Positions 12,231-22,500 of a stretch of 64,000 nucleotides of DNA are shown here, one piece after another (position 1 is the first letter of the stretch; each line of letters opens with the position of its first letter). A program made the position numbers and the translations under genes. Under the pieces are notes generated by a model. That model saw only the letters and a list, made by a program, of their open reading frames with translations. It was not told the DNA's origin and searched no databases. Where the stretch lies: contig BSDZ01000080.1 in assembly GCA_030268105.1 (NCBI GenBank), positions 3,101,501 to 3,165,500 on the forward strand, given 5' to 3'. Source of the stretch: Volvox africanus (taxonomy: Eukaryota; Chlorophyta; Chlorophyceae; Chlamydomonadales; Volvocaceae).

Positions 12231-12683
12231 GTTCGCGGTTTCCGCAATGCTCGTCCAAACTATCCACGAACTACCCCCCGTGGATTTCGTACTGCCGTTC
12301 TCGTGATCACAGTGGGAGCCACGCGGGTATCGATGAAGCTTCCTCTGGAGTATGTGTCAGCCCCAGCTATTTTTCTGGAACCGGAACTTTCGGATGCACC
12401 TGGAGGTTGCGATCGCTTTATCGCCGCCTCCAGCGGCACCGATAGCAGTGGCTTAATAAACCTCTATCTGAAAAACCAAGCGGTCTCTGGTGCAATGGCG
12501 ACACCCTACCAGATGCAAATACCACAACCTTTGATGGTGGTGTCGGCGGTGGCGGAGGAGGGCTGGAGGGCGGGGCCACCTGGCCGGGACCTGGAGCCCG
12601 CTACGAGATCTCAAGCGGATGGAAGCGGCGGAAGCGGGCGAGGGAGTCTTGCAGCTGCGGATGGGGGTGAGGGATGGGGGTGA
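12231..12683 (+). other. Unassigned open stretch, possibly an exon of an unrecognised gene
   Basis: Directly after a pyrimidine-rich CTTAG acceptor-like site at 12226-12230, the frame is open for about 140 codons before it runs into the minisatellite. The text is not low-complexity (VRGFRNARPNYPRTTPRG, then EYVSAPAIFLEPELSDAPGG, then SSGTDSSGLINLYLKNQ), which is why I list it. I do not recognise it. No partner exon upstream and no convincing donor was found, so it may be an exon, a gene remnant or chance. Confidence 0.2.
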
Positions 12684-12920
12684 GGGATGGGGGTGAGGGA
12701 TGGGGGTGAGGGATGGGGGTGAGGGATGGGCGTGAGGGATGGGCGTGAGGGATGGGCGTGAGGGATGGGGGTGAGGGATGGGGGTGAGGGATGGGGGTGA
12801 GGGATGGGGGTGAGGGATGGGCGTGAGGGATGGGCGTGAGGGATGGGCGTGAGGGATGGGCGTGAGGGATGGGGGTGAGGGATGGGGGTGAGGGATGGGG
12901 GTGAGGGATGGGCGGGGGGG
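12661..12920. repeat. 13-bp G-rich minisatellite
   Basis: Nineteen tandem copies of a 13-bp unit, ATGGGGGTGAGGG or its variant ATGGGCGTGAGGG, followed by a degenerate copy. The two variants come in blocks: five G-type, three C-type, four G-type, four C-type, three G-type. Thirteen is not a multiple of three and both strands stay open, so it creates a false minus-strand frame of PHPSPPSLTP repeats (12601-13044). The plus strand has regularly spaced G runs. Confidence 0.95.
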
Positions 12921-13242
12921 AGCTACAAAAAGCTGGGGTCGGGAGCGGATGTAACACGCCCAGCTGTGTTTTGGGGTGGCACCCTAACACAGAGCTGCCA
13001 TGCGCTCGGGTACTGGCCGGCGAAGCGCTTATTTGTCTCGTCAAAGCCGCGTCAGCCGTCTAGACAGAACCCAACGGCGGCGGACATATAATGGCTACCT
13101 TGCCACAGACCCATCCTGTCGCCGCCGCTCGGTGGCAAACACCCCTCCCTTGGATATACCAGCCCCCCCCATCGCGGCTCGCACCCCGCCACACCGCAAC
13201 CACCTTCCCCCTGCTCCTCGCCTAACACCGCTGTACTTATCC

Positions 13243-13252
13243 CAGCTATATA
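13243..13252 (+). promoter_or_regulatory. Possible TATA element of the 13324 gene
   Basis: CAGCTATATATGCAG spans this site. A start of transcription about 30 bp downstream would leave the ATG at 13324 as the first start codon. The same site contains an in-frame ATG at 13252, so the alternative is that it lies within the coding region. Confidence 0.3.
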
Positions 13253-13323
13253 TGCAGTCCGCCTACAGGGTTTCGCCGGGTAGCTGCTCCCAAGGCCCCG
13301 GCTCCAGAACCAAACAAAAAATC

Positions 13324-16284
13324 ATGGCGGTGTGTATTAGAGCAGATCCCGGTGTGTTGTACTTAGCGCCTGCAAGTGGTGTGGCCAGGGTAAGGTCGTC
13401 CGAGGGCAACCTAACGACTGCTGGCTGCGTGTGCACGTCTGCAGGAGGCGGCGGCTCATCCCCGCCATCCGGGGTGGTGGAGAGCGCTTCACTAATCGTT
13501 GGGGGCGGTCTGGCGGGGGTCGCGGGAGTCTACTTCTTTGCGTCACGCGGCACCCGGGCCGCAGGCGATGATGCCTCGGGATCCGCTCCGCGCACGTCTG
13601 GGCCCGCATCCTCCGGCGCCGCAGCCACCCAGACCGCTGCCCGAGCTGCAGTGCCAACGTCTGAGGGACGAATTGAGGCCCCGGTGCAGCGCGGGCCCTA
13701 TGGTGCATTCGATGGCATCAGCGAGGAGCGGTCATACGATGGGCCGCCCCCACGCCCCGGGAGCGCAAGCCGGCGGTGGAATGCAACACAGCGGCAGCCG
13801 GCGCCGTCAGGAGCATCCCCCGCAGCCGCGGGTTCTAGTCCCAAGCCACGGCCGGGACCGAGCCCACCGCAAGGTGGTGGTAGAGGGCCCTGGCCCGCAG
13901 CCTCAAGCCCTGGCGTTAACGCTGCTCCCAACGCCGCCTCCCCTCCGTATCCTGACGATGCTGCAGAGTATACTGATGCCTACCCACCCCCAGGCCCTTT
14001 TTACGGGCCACCCCCGCCATGGTGGCGGGAGGTGTACGCCGAGTACGATATGTATGGCGGCCCGTACGGCCCGCCGCCGCAGTACCGCGGGCCTGCCAGA
14101 GAGGAGCCTCCGGCTGATGCAGACGAAACTGTGTCGGGGCAAGCATCTGCACCGCAGGACACCTACTACTATTACCACGGTGCCCCTGGGGGCTATTGGG
14201 GCTGGGATGCGGCGCGCCGGCGGGTATCTCGACCGCCGTACGATGGCCCCTACGGGGGGTATGACCCGGCGGCTGCACCGCCGTGGCCACCTGCTGCACC
14301 GCCGTCACCGCCGCCGTCACCTCAGTCACGTGGCTTCGCCGGAGAGCGTGCCAGCTCCAGCTTGGGACGAAACCCTTGGGCGGTATTGGAGAAAGAACCA
14401 TCCGTTCCGCTGGATCCAAGAGCAGCCACTGCTTCAAAGGAGCCGCCATTGCCATCGCCATACCCCACGAATGCCCGCGGCACTGTCGCAGCAGCTGATG
14501 CTCAGGTATCCGAGCCGGTGGCGCAGAAGGTATCACTGACGCCGGCATCTGAGAAGGAGCTTTCAGACCTAGCGGGTGTTGATGCTTCCTTGGCGCAGCT
14601 GCAGGCTCAGATTGACAAGCTGCAGGGCGGTGGTGCTGTCACAAGTGCCACATCAGCAGCAGCTGCCAATGCGGCTGCACTGACGACTGAGCCGGACGAG
14701 CAGGGGCAGGGGCAGGGGCGGGAGGGATCCGTGCAAGGCCGCCGGCGCCCCACCACTGGGGGCTGGCGGCAGCAGCTGCTGCAGGAGGTGGAGGCGCAGC
14801 AGCCTGAGGAGCATCAGGGGCGTGGTCCTGAGGGGCGTGGTCCTGAGGCCGCGTGGGAGGGAAGCTCAGGGCGGCTGGAGGAAGGCCGGCATCAGTCGGC
14901 GGAGCCCTTCACGTCCTCGGTGAGTGTCTCGCCCGCCGCAGACCGGGAGTACGAGCGGCTGCTGCAGATGTGGCGGAAGGCGCATCCGGAGCAGGGAAAC
15001 AGTCGCGGCGAGCCGTACAGCGAGTCCAAGAAGGACGATATGCCAGCAGCGGCGGGCCTGGGGGGTGAGCCAAGCAGTGAAAGGCAGCAGCAGCAGCAGC
15101 AGCGAGGGAGTCAGTTATTGGACGTCCAGGGTCCGCAGCCAACAGCGGCAGCTGATGATACCCTACCGCAACCCCCCCCTGAGGTTAAGGCCGCAGACGA
15201 GGCCGACAGTAGCTGGAAAAGGCGGAACGAGGGCCCTGCGCCGGTGGCAGCGGCGGCGGCCGCCACACAGAAGCCCAGTGGCGCGGAAAGCGGCAGCGGA
15301 CCCGTGGGCTGGTTCAGCCGGATGTTCCGGGGCATCGCCGGAGGGGCCGGGAGCGGCGGTACTGCCCAACAGGCAGAGCAGCAGCAGCAGCAGCAGCCGG
15401 AGGCAGAGGAGGAAGAGGGAGAGGAGCAGCCGCAGTCGCAGTCGAATACGGAACTGACCCCGGAGGTGCACTTGCATCGCGAGGAGCAACATCGGCCACA
15501 ACAGAATGCCGAATTGCCTGGGTCCGAGCAAGCTCGTGCACAGCAGCAGGAGCAGCAGCAGGACAAGGATGGACGGAAGGAGCAGGAGCGGCGACGGCCG
15601 GCTGAGGAAGTGGGAGCCAAGGAGCAGGCGCAGGCGAGCGCGGCGCTTGCGGCGGCAGTTGAAGCGGCCCTACAAGGGCAGCTTGCCGAACAGCAGCCGC
15701 AGCCGCAGCCAGACCAACGAGGAAGTCAAAGCGTGACGGCGCCAGCATCAGCAACCGCCTCGGCGGTGACGGCAGTGCCTGATCGCAGCACACCAGCGGC
15801 CTCTGTGACCACAATTCAGCTCCGAACAGCAGCTGCCCCAGCGAGGCCTTCTGCAACAATGGTGCCGCTGCCACCTTCGGCAGCAGCGGTTCCATCGCCC
15901 AAGAAAGAGAGCATCCAGCAGCTCAAGGCTACCTCCGCAGCGGCAGCAGACAGGGCCGCGGAGACCTTGGCGCGCATCCGTGCAATGCGCGCCGCCACAC
16001 AGGCCGCCGGCACTCGCAGCGGATCCGGCGGCCGCTCCTATAGCGGCACGCACGGCAACGGCAACGGAAGCCTCGCGGCTAACCTTGGCAAGGGGACTGG
16101 GATCCGCGGCGGCAACGGAAGTTCGGCCGAACATGGATCTGACGTGGCTGCCGCGCACGTTGCTGAGGACGCTGCACGGGGTGGGGCGCCGGTAGCGGAC
16201 GGAGCTGGGGGGACGCAGGCTGTCCAGAGCGGCATGGCGACTGGGCGCGTGGGGCCGCCTCGAGGGCCTGCTGAGGCGCATTAG
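13324..16284 (+). CDS. Large Pro/Tyr/Gln-rich protein with one N-terminal membrane span, function unknown
   Basis: A single open frame of 986 aa from ATG 13324, in the context ATCATGG, to TAG at 16282. In-frame ATGs at 13252 and 13000 are alternatives. Residues about 55-77 (SASLIVGGGLAGVAGVYFFA) look like one membrane helix. They are followed by an Ala/Pro/Ser linker, a Tyr/Pro/Gly-rich segment (PPPGPFYGPPPPWW, YYYYHGAPGGYWGW), two short coiled-coil-like stretches (SLAQLQAQIDKLQ; DREYERLLQMWRKAHPEQ), poly-Gln and acidic tracts, and an Ala/Gly-rich end. No known domain is visible. A tempting intron at 13390-13444 (GTAAGG...CTGCAG) would break the frame and was not used. The membrane span plus a long disordered tail suggests an anchored scaffold, but this is inference. 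Confidence 0.6.
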   Translation: MAVCIRADPGVLYLAPASGVARVRSSEGNLTTAGCVCTSAGGGGSSPPSGVVESASLIVGGGLAGVAGVYFFASRGTRAAGDDASGSAPRTSGPASSGAAATQTAARAAVPTSEGRIEAPVQRGPYGAFDGISEERSYDGPPPRPGSASRRWNATQRQPAPSGASPAAAGSSPKPRPGPSPPQGGGRGPWPAASSPGVNAAPNAASPPYPDDAAEYTDAYPPPGPFYGPPPPWWREVYAEYDMYGGPYGPPPQYRGPAREEPPADADETVSGQASAPQDTYYYYHGAPGGYWGWDAARRRVSRPPYDGPYGGYDPAAAPPWPPAAPPSPPPSPQSRGFAGERASSSLGRNPWAVLEKEPSVPLDPRAATASKEPPLPSPYPTNARGTVAAADAQVSEPVAQKVSLTPASEKELSDLAGVDASLAQLQAQIDKLQGGGAVTSATSAAAANAAALTTEPDEQGQGQGREGSVQGRRRPTTGGWRQQLLQEVEAQQPEEHQGRGPEGRGPEAAWEGSSGRLEEGRHQSAEPFTSSVSVSPAADREYERLLQMWRKAHPEQGNSRGEPYSESKKDDMPAAAGLGGEPSSERQQQQQQRGSQLLDVQGPQPTAAADDTLPQPPPEVKAADEADSSWKRRNEGPAPVAAAAAATQKPSGAESGSGPVGWFSRMFRGIAGGAGSGGTAQQAEQQQQQQPEAEEEEGEEQPQSQSNTELTPEVHLHREEQHRPQQNAELPGSEQARAQQQEQQQDKDGRKEQERRRPAEEVGAKEQAQASAALAAAVEAALQGQLAEQQPQPQPDQRGSQSVTAPASATASAVTAVPDRSTPAASVTTIQLRTAAAPARPSATMVPLPPSAAAVPSPKKESIQQLKATSAAAADRAAETLARIRAMRAATQAAGTRSGSGGRSYSGTHGNGNGSLAANLGKGTGIRGGNGSSAEHGSDVAAAHVAEDAARGGAPVADGAGGTQAVQSGMATGRVGPPRGPAEAH

Positions 16285-19200
16285 GGTTTCGGCTGGGGAT
16301 AGCCTGCGACGGGTCTGTCTTTCTTACCCGTCAGTGCTGTGAGTCAAAGACAAGAAAGCGCGGGGTCGGAGGACTGGACCGGAGCACTACCTTGCTTACT
16401 GCAGGTTAGGCCGAAGCGAGTCCTGGGTTCTACGCGCCTGGCTTACAGAGCGCTAGTTGTATGTCGACAGCAATCGCAGTTGAAGTTGTTTTCCGCGAGC
16501 CAGATGGGAACGGATAGCTCGAGTAAGGACACGGAGTTAGATGATTTTGTTTAACGCAGGTTATGGCAGGTGTATGGAGTGCAGTCGGTTCTCTGATCCA
16601 GGTTTGGTGGTGTCAAGGTCGGGTTTGGGTCGGGACGTCTGCTGATGGATGTGGGTCGGGAAGGAGTTCGGGACTCCAGAAGCAGGGCCTTGTTCGGGAG
16701 GGCTTGGGTGGCGTAGCGGTAGCAGCCTGATTAGCCTAGCTTAGTTGGCCAGGGTGTGTGTGGGTGTAGCCCAGGCTCCGCTTGGCTACACTGGACTACA
16801 AGGCGCCGCACTGCCGGCTGCGGCGTTTTATGTTTTGTGAAGCGGCGCAATGAAGCTGGTCTGTACTCACCAGGGGTTGCAGACAGTTAGACCGATGGGT
16901 CTTTCAGAGGGGGCTTTCCCGAGGTATTGCGTCAACGCTGGTGCAACCGTCGCCTCTCTTTTTCCTTAGCTATTTCTCTTCGCCTCCCGCATCTTCGAAC
17001 TGCGTCCCGCATCGTTGGTGCAAGTTGACGGCTGCGAGTTGGCGAGTGTGAGTCTGTGAGAGCTAATTTACATATTATTAATTACTTGTCCCCGACTTGT
17101 ACGTTCGGGTCTCTTCATTGCGGTTGCAGAACAGCAGGGTCCGTTCTATCCTAGGGTTCCTGAGTGGAGTGGCTTGAAGGAGGCGAGAGGTTGCCGCATT
17201 TCAGTCGTTTCAATCCGCTTGCTTGGGGGTCGCAGGATGGGAATGAGTGGAGTGCGGCGCCTGTCCAAATGAAGCTGTGGATATCATGTAGTACTTGTGC
17301 TTAGCTGTGCGTATGACGCGAAATCCAGCAGGCGCTTGCAGCAGGACTCCCGTCAGGGCATGTGGGCAAGCTCAGAAATCGTAGCCCTTATCGTACACCT
17401 AGGGTTTTAAGAGGATTATTGCCGCTCGGCGCGAACGCTGTTGGATTAACATTGCCTTTATGCGTTGCACGCATGGACTGACGCACCGTCCAACTTAACT
17501 TCCTATTCGTCAAGGGTGGTTTGCACCGAATCTTCACAGGACTGCGGAACCGGTGCAGTGCGGAGGCGGGGGTCTGGGGGGGATCGTCGCCAATAATGCT
17601 CCGGCATGGTTGTGGCTTGATGTCGAGGACGTTTGCTAGAGTGCGGCCCCGAGATGGGAATTGTCGCTTCATACAGGAGCGCAGGCAGCAATATCAATCC
17701 AGGATCGGCTGCTCTGCGGTGGAGGACGTACCCTCCTAAAAGGGTGAAAGGAGAAGTTGTCATCGATGACTGGTAATCGTGCACAACACTTGCGATGTGA
17801 TGTGTGCGGTTGCAAACCACAGCAGAAGGGCATGAGACGCGAGAAGAACCTCCGGGAACGGTACGCCTCTGAACGGGACGTCTGGATGGGCCCCCATCAC
17901 TCGACGCGCTCACCCACACAATCTGTGCGTTGGTGGTCTGACGCGGCCGTATTATTCGTAACTTCACCCCCGCCCATCCCAGCAGCAGCCTCTCTACAGC
18001 CGCTTCTCGTGTATTCGCCTTTCTTTCCCCGCCCCAACTCATCTGTAGCAGAACATGTATTCATGTTGCATGTTACACGGGGTGCAGACGTCATGCTCGC
18101 CCTGTCCAGGGTAACCTGAGCAATCAATGAGCACCGGCACGGTTGCGGGGCGAAAATGCATAACGCCCGACACTGTGATGAAGCAGAGAATCAGGGGTTG
18201 GAGCAAGAAGGGCTTATGTAAGTGGCCCCTCACGGCAACTGCTTATCGACCCAGCAGTTGCCAGATACTCATAAACTTTTTGTCGGTCATTGGCACTATA
18301 CATGAGCTATTATATTGAGTCAGATCAGCATTGGGTGTATATTAGTCTTCTTGATGTGTCGTCAGGTCGAATACACACTAACAAACACAACGGTCACATA
18401 CACATGCGTGCGCCACACAGACACACACACTGACCCAAGCCATGGGCCAAAATAACTGTGCAGGTGCTTGTGCTAGAAAGCACACTCCAGGCGCTTGGTA
18501 GACACACGTGTCCGTTTTTACATTTTTGTGTCGCCCAACCAAACACGATACGCAACTAACCAACACTTGCACGCACACGTACACATACAAACCAACCTAT
18601 CGGTCGAAATGGTTTGTAGGTGCCCATGCCACACAGCACACTGTGTGTCATCTTGTGTCACCATACACACATATATATAAGATTTTTAATTCTTTCTAGC
18701 TCGTCCCGCACCTTCCCTGGAGCCACTTCCCCCAGGTACCAGCGCCATCCCAGCTGCAGCCACGTTCAAAGTGTCACGTTGTGTTTCACGAAAGCAATGT
18801 CAGATTTGGTCTTTAAGCAACCGACCTTTCGCCGTCCCACTCGCCCACCCCACATCCCCCACCCATCCATCCAAGGGTGGTGGAGTGTGTTGCGGGGAAT
18901 GTTCGAATGTCTAGCCGTGTTGAGGCGTCGTATTCTTTAGGGCTTCGTTGTATCTGTTATTAGTTGGCGATTCACATTCGGGTGCGGTGACGAGATTCAT
19001 GGATCGGTGGGTTGGTGGTGTGGTGTGAACTCGGGAGAATGTTTGTGTGTATGTGCATCAGGAGCGGGTGGTGCTGATCGGAGGACCCCTCATCCCTTAG
19101 GCTTCCTAACAGCCTTAGCAGCCCAAAACGGTAATGATATAGATCCGGCGCTTTGAAGCCATCCAGGACAACATTATGGCACAGGCCAGATCCCTGAACA

Positions 19201-19503
19201 CGCGGACATTTAAATAGGGGCGAAATCACCCTTGCACTGCAGTCCTACATAAGGCTCTCCTGGACCCTGACAACGTCGAAGCCACCAGCGAAGCCTTCCC
19301 TCCTGTACACATTCCACACCTCCCAGCCTCCGACCCTCAAATCCCATATTTAGTCCCCCAAAAGACTCTCTCCATAAAGGTCAAGATGGAGAGGGAGGGC
19401 TCTTCTCTGTGTGGGCAGAGAGCGCCATCCTGCTGCGCGTTTTGGTGGGAACTGAGGGAGCATGGAAAGCGGTGGGAACTGAGGGAGCACTGAACCTCGT
19501 CCC
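16285..19503. other. Convergent intergenic region, no gene recognised
   Basis: 3.2 kb between two facing stop codons. It holds a short GC hairpin at 16804-16825, scattered frames without family signal (the longest is minus 17503-18042), a CA-rich island at 18370-18680, and near 19440-19490 an imperfect direct repeat of GTGGGAACTGAGGGAGCA. Parts must be 3' UTRs of the two flanking genes. A plus-strand TGTAA occurs at 18217. Confidence 0.45.
18370..18680. repeat. CA-rich low-complexity island
   Basis: About 300 bp dominated by ACACAC, ACACATAC and CACACAGACAC motifs, in two loosely similar halves that each end in a CACACAG...AGCACAC segment. It ends in ATATATATAAG. No coding potential. Confidence 0.6.
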
Positions 19504-22500
19504 TTACTTCTGCGGCCTTCGACTCCTCCGAGTTCCTTGAACGGGCACCAGCGGCGCCGAGGGCTTCCGTGAGAACAGCATCATCCGCATCAGCTCAGCC
19601 CGGGTGAGCGTCCGAGTGGAGCTGCCCTTATCCGCCGCAGTACTGCCACTGTCTAATCCCGATCCATGGGTCCGCGTGCCCGACTCAGCAGTTACCATCC
19701 CACCACCGACCCCGAGTGCAGTACCCTTTGATGCTGTAGTCCCTGTACGTATTGGCCGGTCCAGTCGTACAGCAGTCCCTACCCTGTCCGCCACCCGCAT
19801 CACAGCGGGGAGCTCATCGGGTATTCGCTCCTGGACCCCCTCGCTGTCAGAGGGTGCGGCTACCCCTTCCCCTCGCCCTCGCTCTTGCCTCGTGCTTCGG
19901 AACCCTGGGTGGTTAGAGCTATGGCTGGGGGTTTGGTTCAGGGACTGTGGCACTGTCAATACATCCCTACCTGGCGGGGGAACTTCGTCTAAATGCCAAC
20001 CGTCCCGCGCAGCATCGCCGTCGACCTCGTCGCCATATGGGTCAAGGACTTGCAACCGAGTAGTGCGGGCACTTCCACGACTGTTGTTGCTACTGTGAGG
20101 CACAGCCGTGCCCCGAGGGACAGGAACCTTGGGCCATGCCTGATGAGCTTTTGACCTGACGACAGCTGCCATCACCTCCGAGGAACCGTCCCCGTCCGGA
20201 ATTGGGAAGTCGCTGGCAGTCCCGTCCGCCTTCTGACCACCGCCATCGGAATGGCTCTTCGCGTTGCTGCGAATGTTGAGCTCGCTGCCGGCTGCCGCTG
20301 CCGTTGAGCGTGGCCTGCGCAGTCTTGGAGGCATATAGCGCGCCGGGCCATGCTGCCCCGTCATTTTGTCGGCAGTTACCTCATTTCCGTGATCTCCATC
20401 TTCGCTGATGGCAGTGGTGTCGCTGCTCGCAGTGCCGCCTTGCCGTATGGATCTGCCGACGACGTCGCTGCCAACACCGACAACGTCTCTGTTGTCGGCA
20501 CTCTCATTCTTATCGTCCCCGCCCTCACGCCGCAGTTCCTCTGCGCGCCGTAAAGCGTCCGCCATGATACTTCCCCGGCCGTCGTTGTTACCACGGCCGC
20601 TGCCACCACCGCTATCGAGCCCGCAACCACGGGGCAACTGGCCGCGGCGGCTACGGATGGACACCATGCGGTGCTGCCGTTCGGCGACCCGATCTCGGTA
20701 CCTGCTCTCGTTGGTGTAGCAGATGTAATGCCACACCAACGTGTGGGAAAGAGAATCAACGTTACAATGAGAGAGACCGACCCTCGGGTCACATGTCACA
20801 GGTTCATACATCCCCAGTCTTTTCTAGCGACACAACCTTCCCAGGAATCAGGCGCAGCCCCACCAGACGGTGTGCGTCAGTCCAGGCTAACATCCGAGGT
20901 TCTCCAGTTGCCCTTTCAAAGAGATCCAGAGACAACGCCGAATGGAGCCTTGAGATAGGAGCAGCCACATGCGGTTCATGGACACGCCGTCAAAACAAAA
21001 TACGGCATCCTAGAGTATCAACTACACGCCCCAACTTTCCCACGAGTCCATCCACTCTCCTGAAGGACCAAGAAGAAAACGATGGACGTGTGTCAGCCTA
21101 ACGAGAATCTTCATCCAGCCATCACATGCTATATCGGCTCTCGGTAAAAGCACGCCTCACCTGAACCAGATGCGCAGAGGCACTCCAGGGAATCCCAGTA
21201 CGTCACGGATCTGGTGCGCAAGGAAGGATGAGAAGTCACCACTGACGGGCCTCGATGCGGTGCCCCGAAGAAAGGCCACGAATGTGGGCGGTCGCGACTT
21301 GATCTGCGTCATGTATCGGATGCGGCGCAGACTGGCCTCTGTGCCGCCGCCACCCGCCGTGCGCGCCGAAAGCTTAGCAATGAAATTATTAAGACGCGCT
21401 GTACCAATCCTGGAAAAAGGAACGGATGGAAGTTTGAGGGGAAAAGGAAGAGGTGACTCTGCGCTGGGCAAATCGTGGCGAAGGATGGCGGACGACGGTT
21501 GCGGGGAGTCAGGTGCGTACAGCTGGAGCTTTAAGGACAATGCAGTGACGCAGGACAACGAGAGCGTGCGAGTGCATACTAGTGGGAATGCATGCGGGAT
21601 AAGACGCGGAGCGCAAGCTTAACGAACAAGTGGAAATATGCGTCATCTTCAGCGTCTCCGTCTTCTTCCACGCTTCATATCTGTGGGCCCTTCAGCTTCA
21701 AACTGCCGTGAACCCCTCCCTCTCCCCTGATCCTCTCTCCTAGATAGGCACCTGCTCCTGAGACGGTCACTGACATGGTCACGGTGACTTACGCCGACGG
21801 TGACTTACACGGTGATGACCTTGGCGGCCCTCTAGCGCCCAACCCCCACCGCCACACCTTTTATTCCAAGCCTGGTACGCCTCCTCCACGACCGGCATTA
21901 TAGCGTCCAGGCCCAATCCGTCCCGTGCAGACACCTCCACCACGGGCAGCTGCCCCGCCTCCAAGAAGCGTTGTGACAGATGCTCCCGAAGACTCTGAAC
22001 AAGTGATGACAATGATCCGGTACGGGGCCAGGCAGCAGCATGAGGGTGCGCACATGGGCTCAATGTTGCTGGATGAGGACAGGCTGGGCCACCATCGGTA
22101 AGTCAAGAGTAAGCTCGGAGTGCCCCTCAGTCTAGCCAGAACGGCGGCTTCGCCATTCTCTTTACCTTTCTGTAAAGCGCGCGCTGCTGCTGCGTGAGCA
22201 CGTCCATCTTGTTTGCCACCAGGATGAGCGCCTTGCCCTCCCGGATTACATGACTGGCCAGGGACAGTTCCCGGCGGGCCAGGACCTGCGAGTTTGGCAG
22301 TGAGGATAGGAGGGGAGGAAGGGCAGACGATTCTGACGGCAAAGATCCTTCCTTCCGTCTAACTGCCATCTGCCTTTCCAGCGTATATCTGGCTTTCATC
22401 CCCGTCCCCAGTAGTCCTGAAGAGTCCCTCCCCCCCACCACCGGTCGAAATGTTCCCCGGAACAACAAATCTCAACCCTTCAGTCGCAGTCTTACCCGGT

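Larger units (their letters stand above)
10578..13323. other. Intergenic region with AT-rich island and minisatellite
   Basis: 2.75 kb between the TUE1 start and the next plus-strand gene. 10800-11010 is strikingly AT-rich for this window, with runs such as AAATTATTATTATTTT. 11000-12230 holds scattered short frames on both strands that I cannot assign. 12231-12650 holds an open plus-strand stretch listed separately. 12661-12920 is a 13-bp minisatellite. The TUE1 promoter must lie at the left end. Confidence 0.5.

Noticed and set aside
12601..13044. 147-codon minus-strand frame of PHPSPPSLTP repeats
   Set aside because: It is the 13-bp minisatellite read three units at a time; such arrays often leave frames open without coding.
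13390..13444. Apparent intron with GTAAGG donor, CTAAC branch and CTGCAG acceptor
   Set aside because: Its length (55 nt) would break the reading frame of the downstream exon, and no start codon in a compatible frame was found upstream.
13499..14539. 346-codon plus-strand frame overlapping the large 13324 frame
   Set aside because: It is a +1 shadow of the longer frame, rich in His and Arg as expected for shifted Pro/Gly-rich coding sequence.
16705..16780. tRNA-like segment (GTGGCGTAGCGGTAGCAG)
   Set aside because: It resembles a D-arm only; no acceptor stem, anticodon arm or T-arm could be folded around it.
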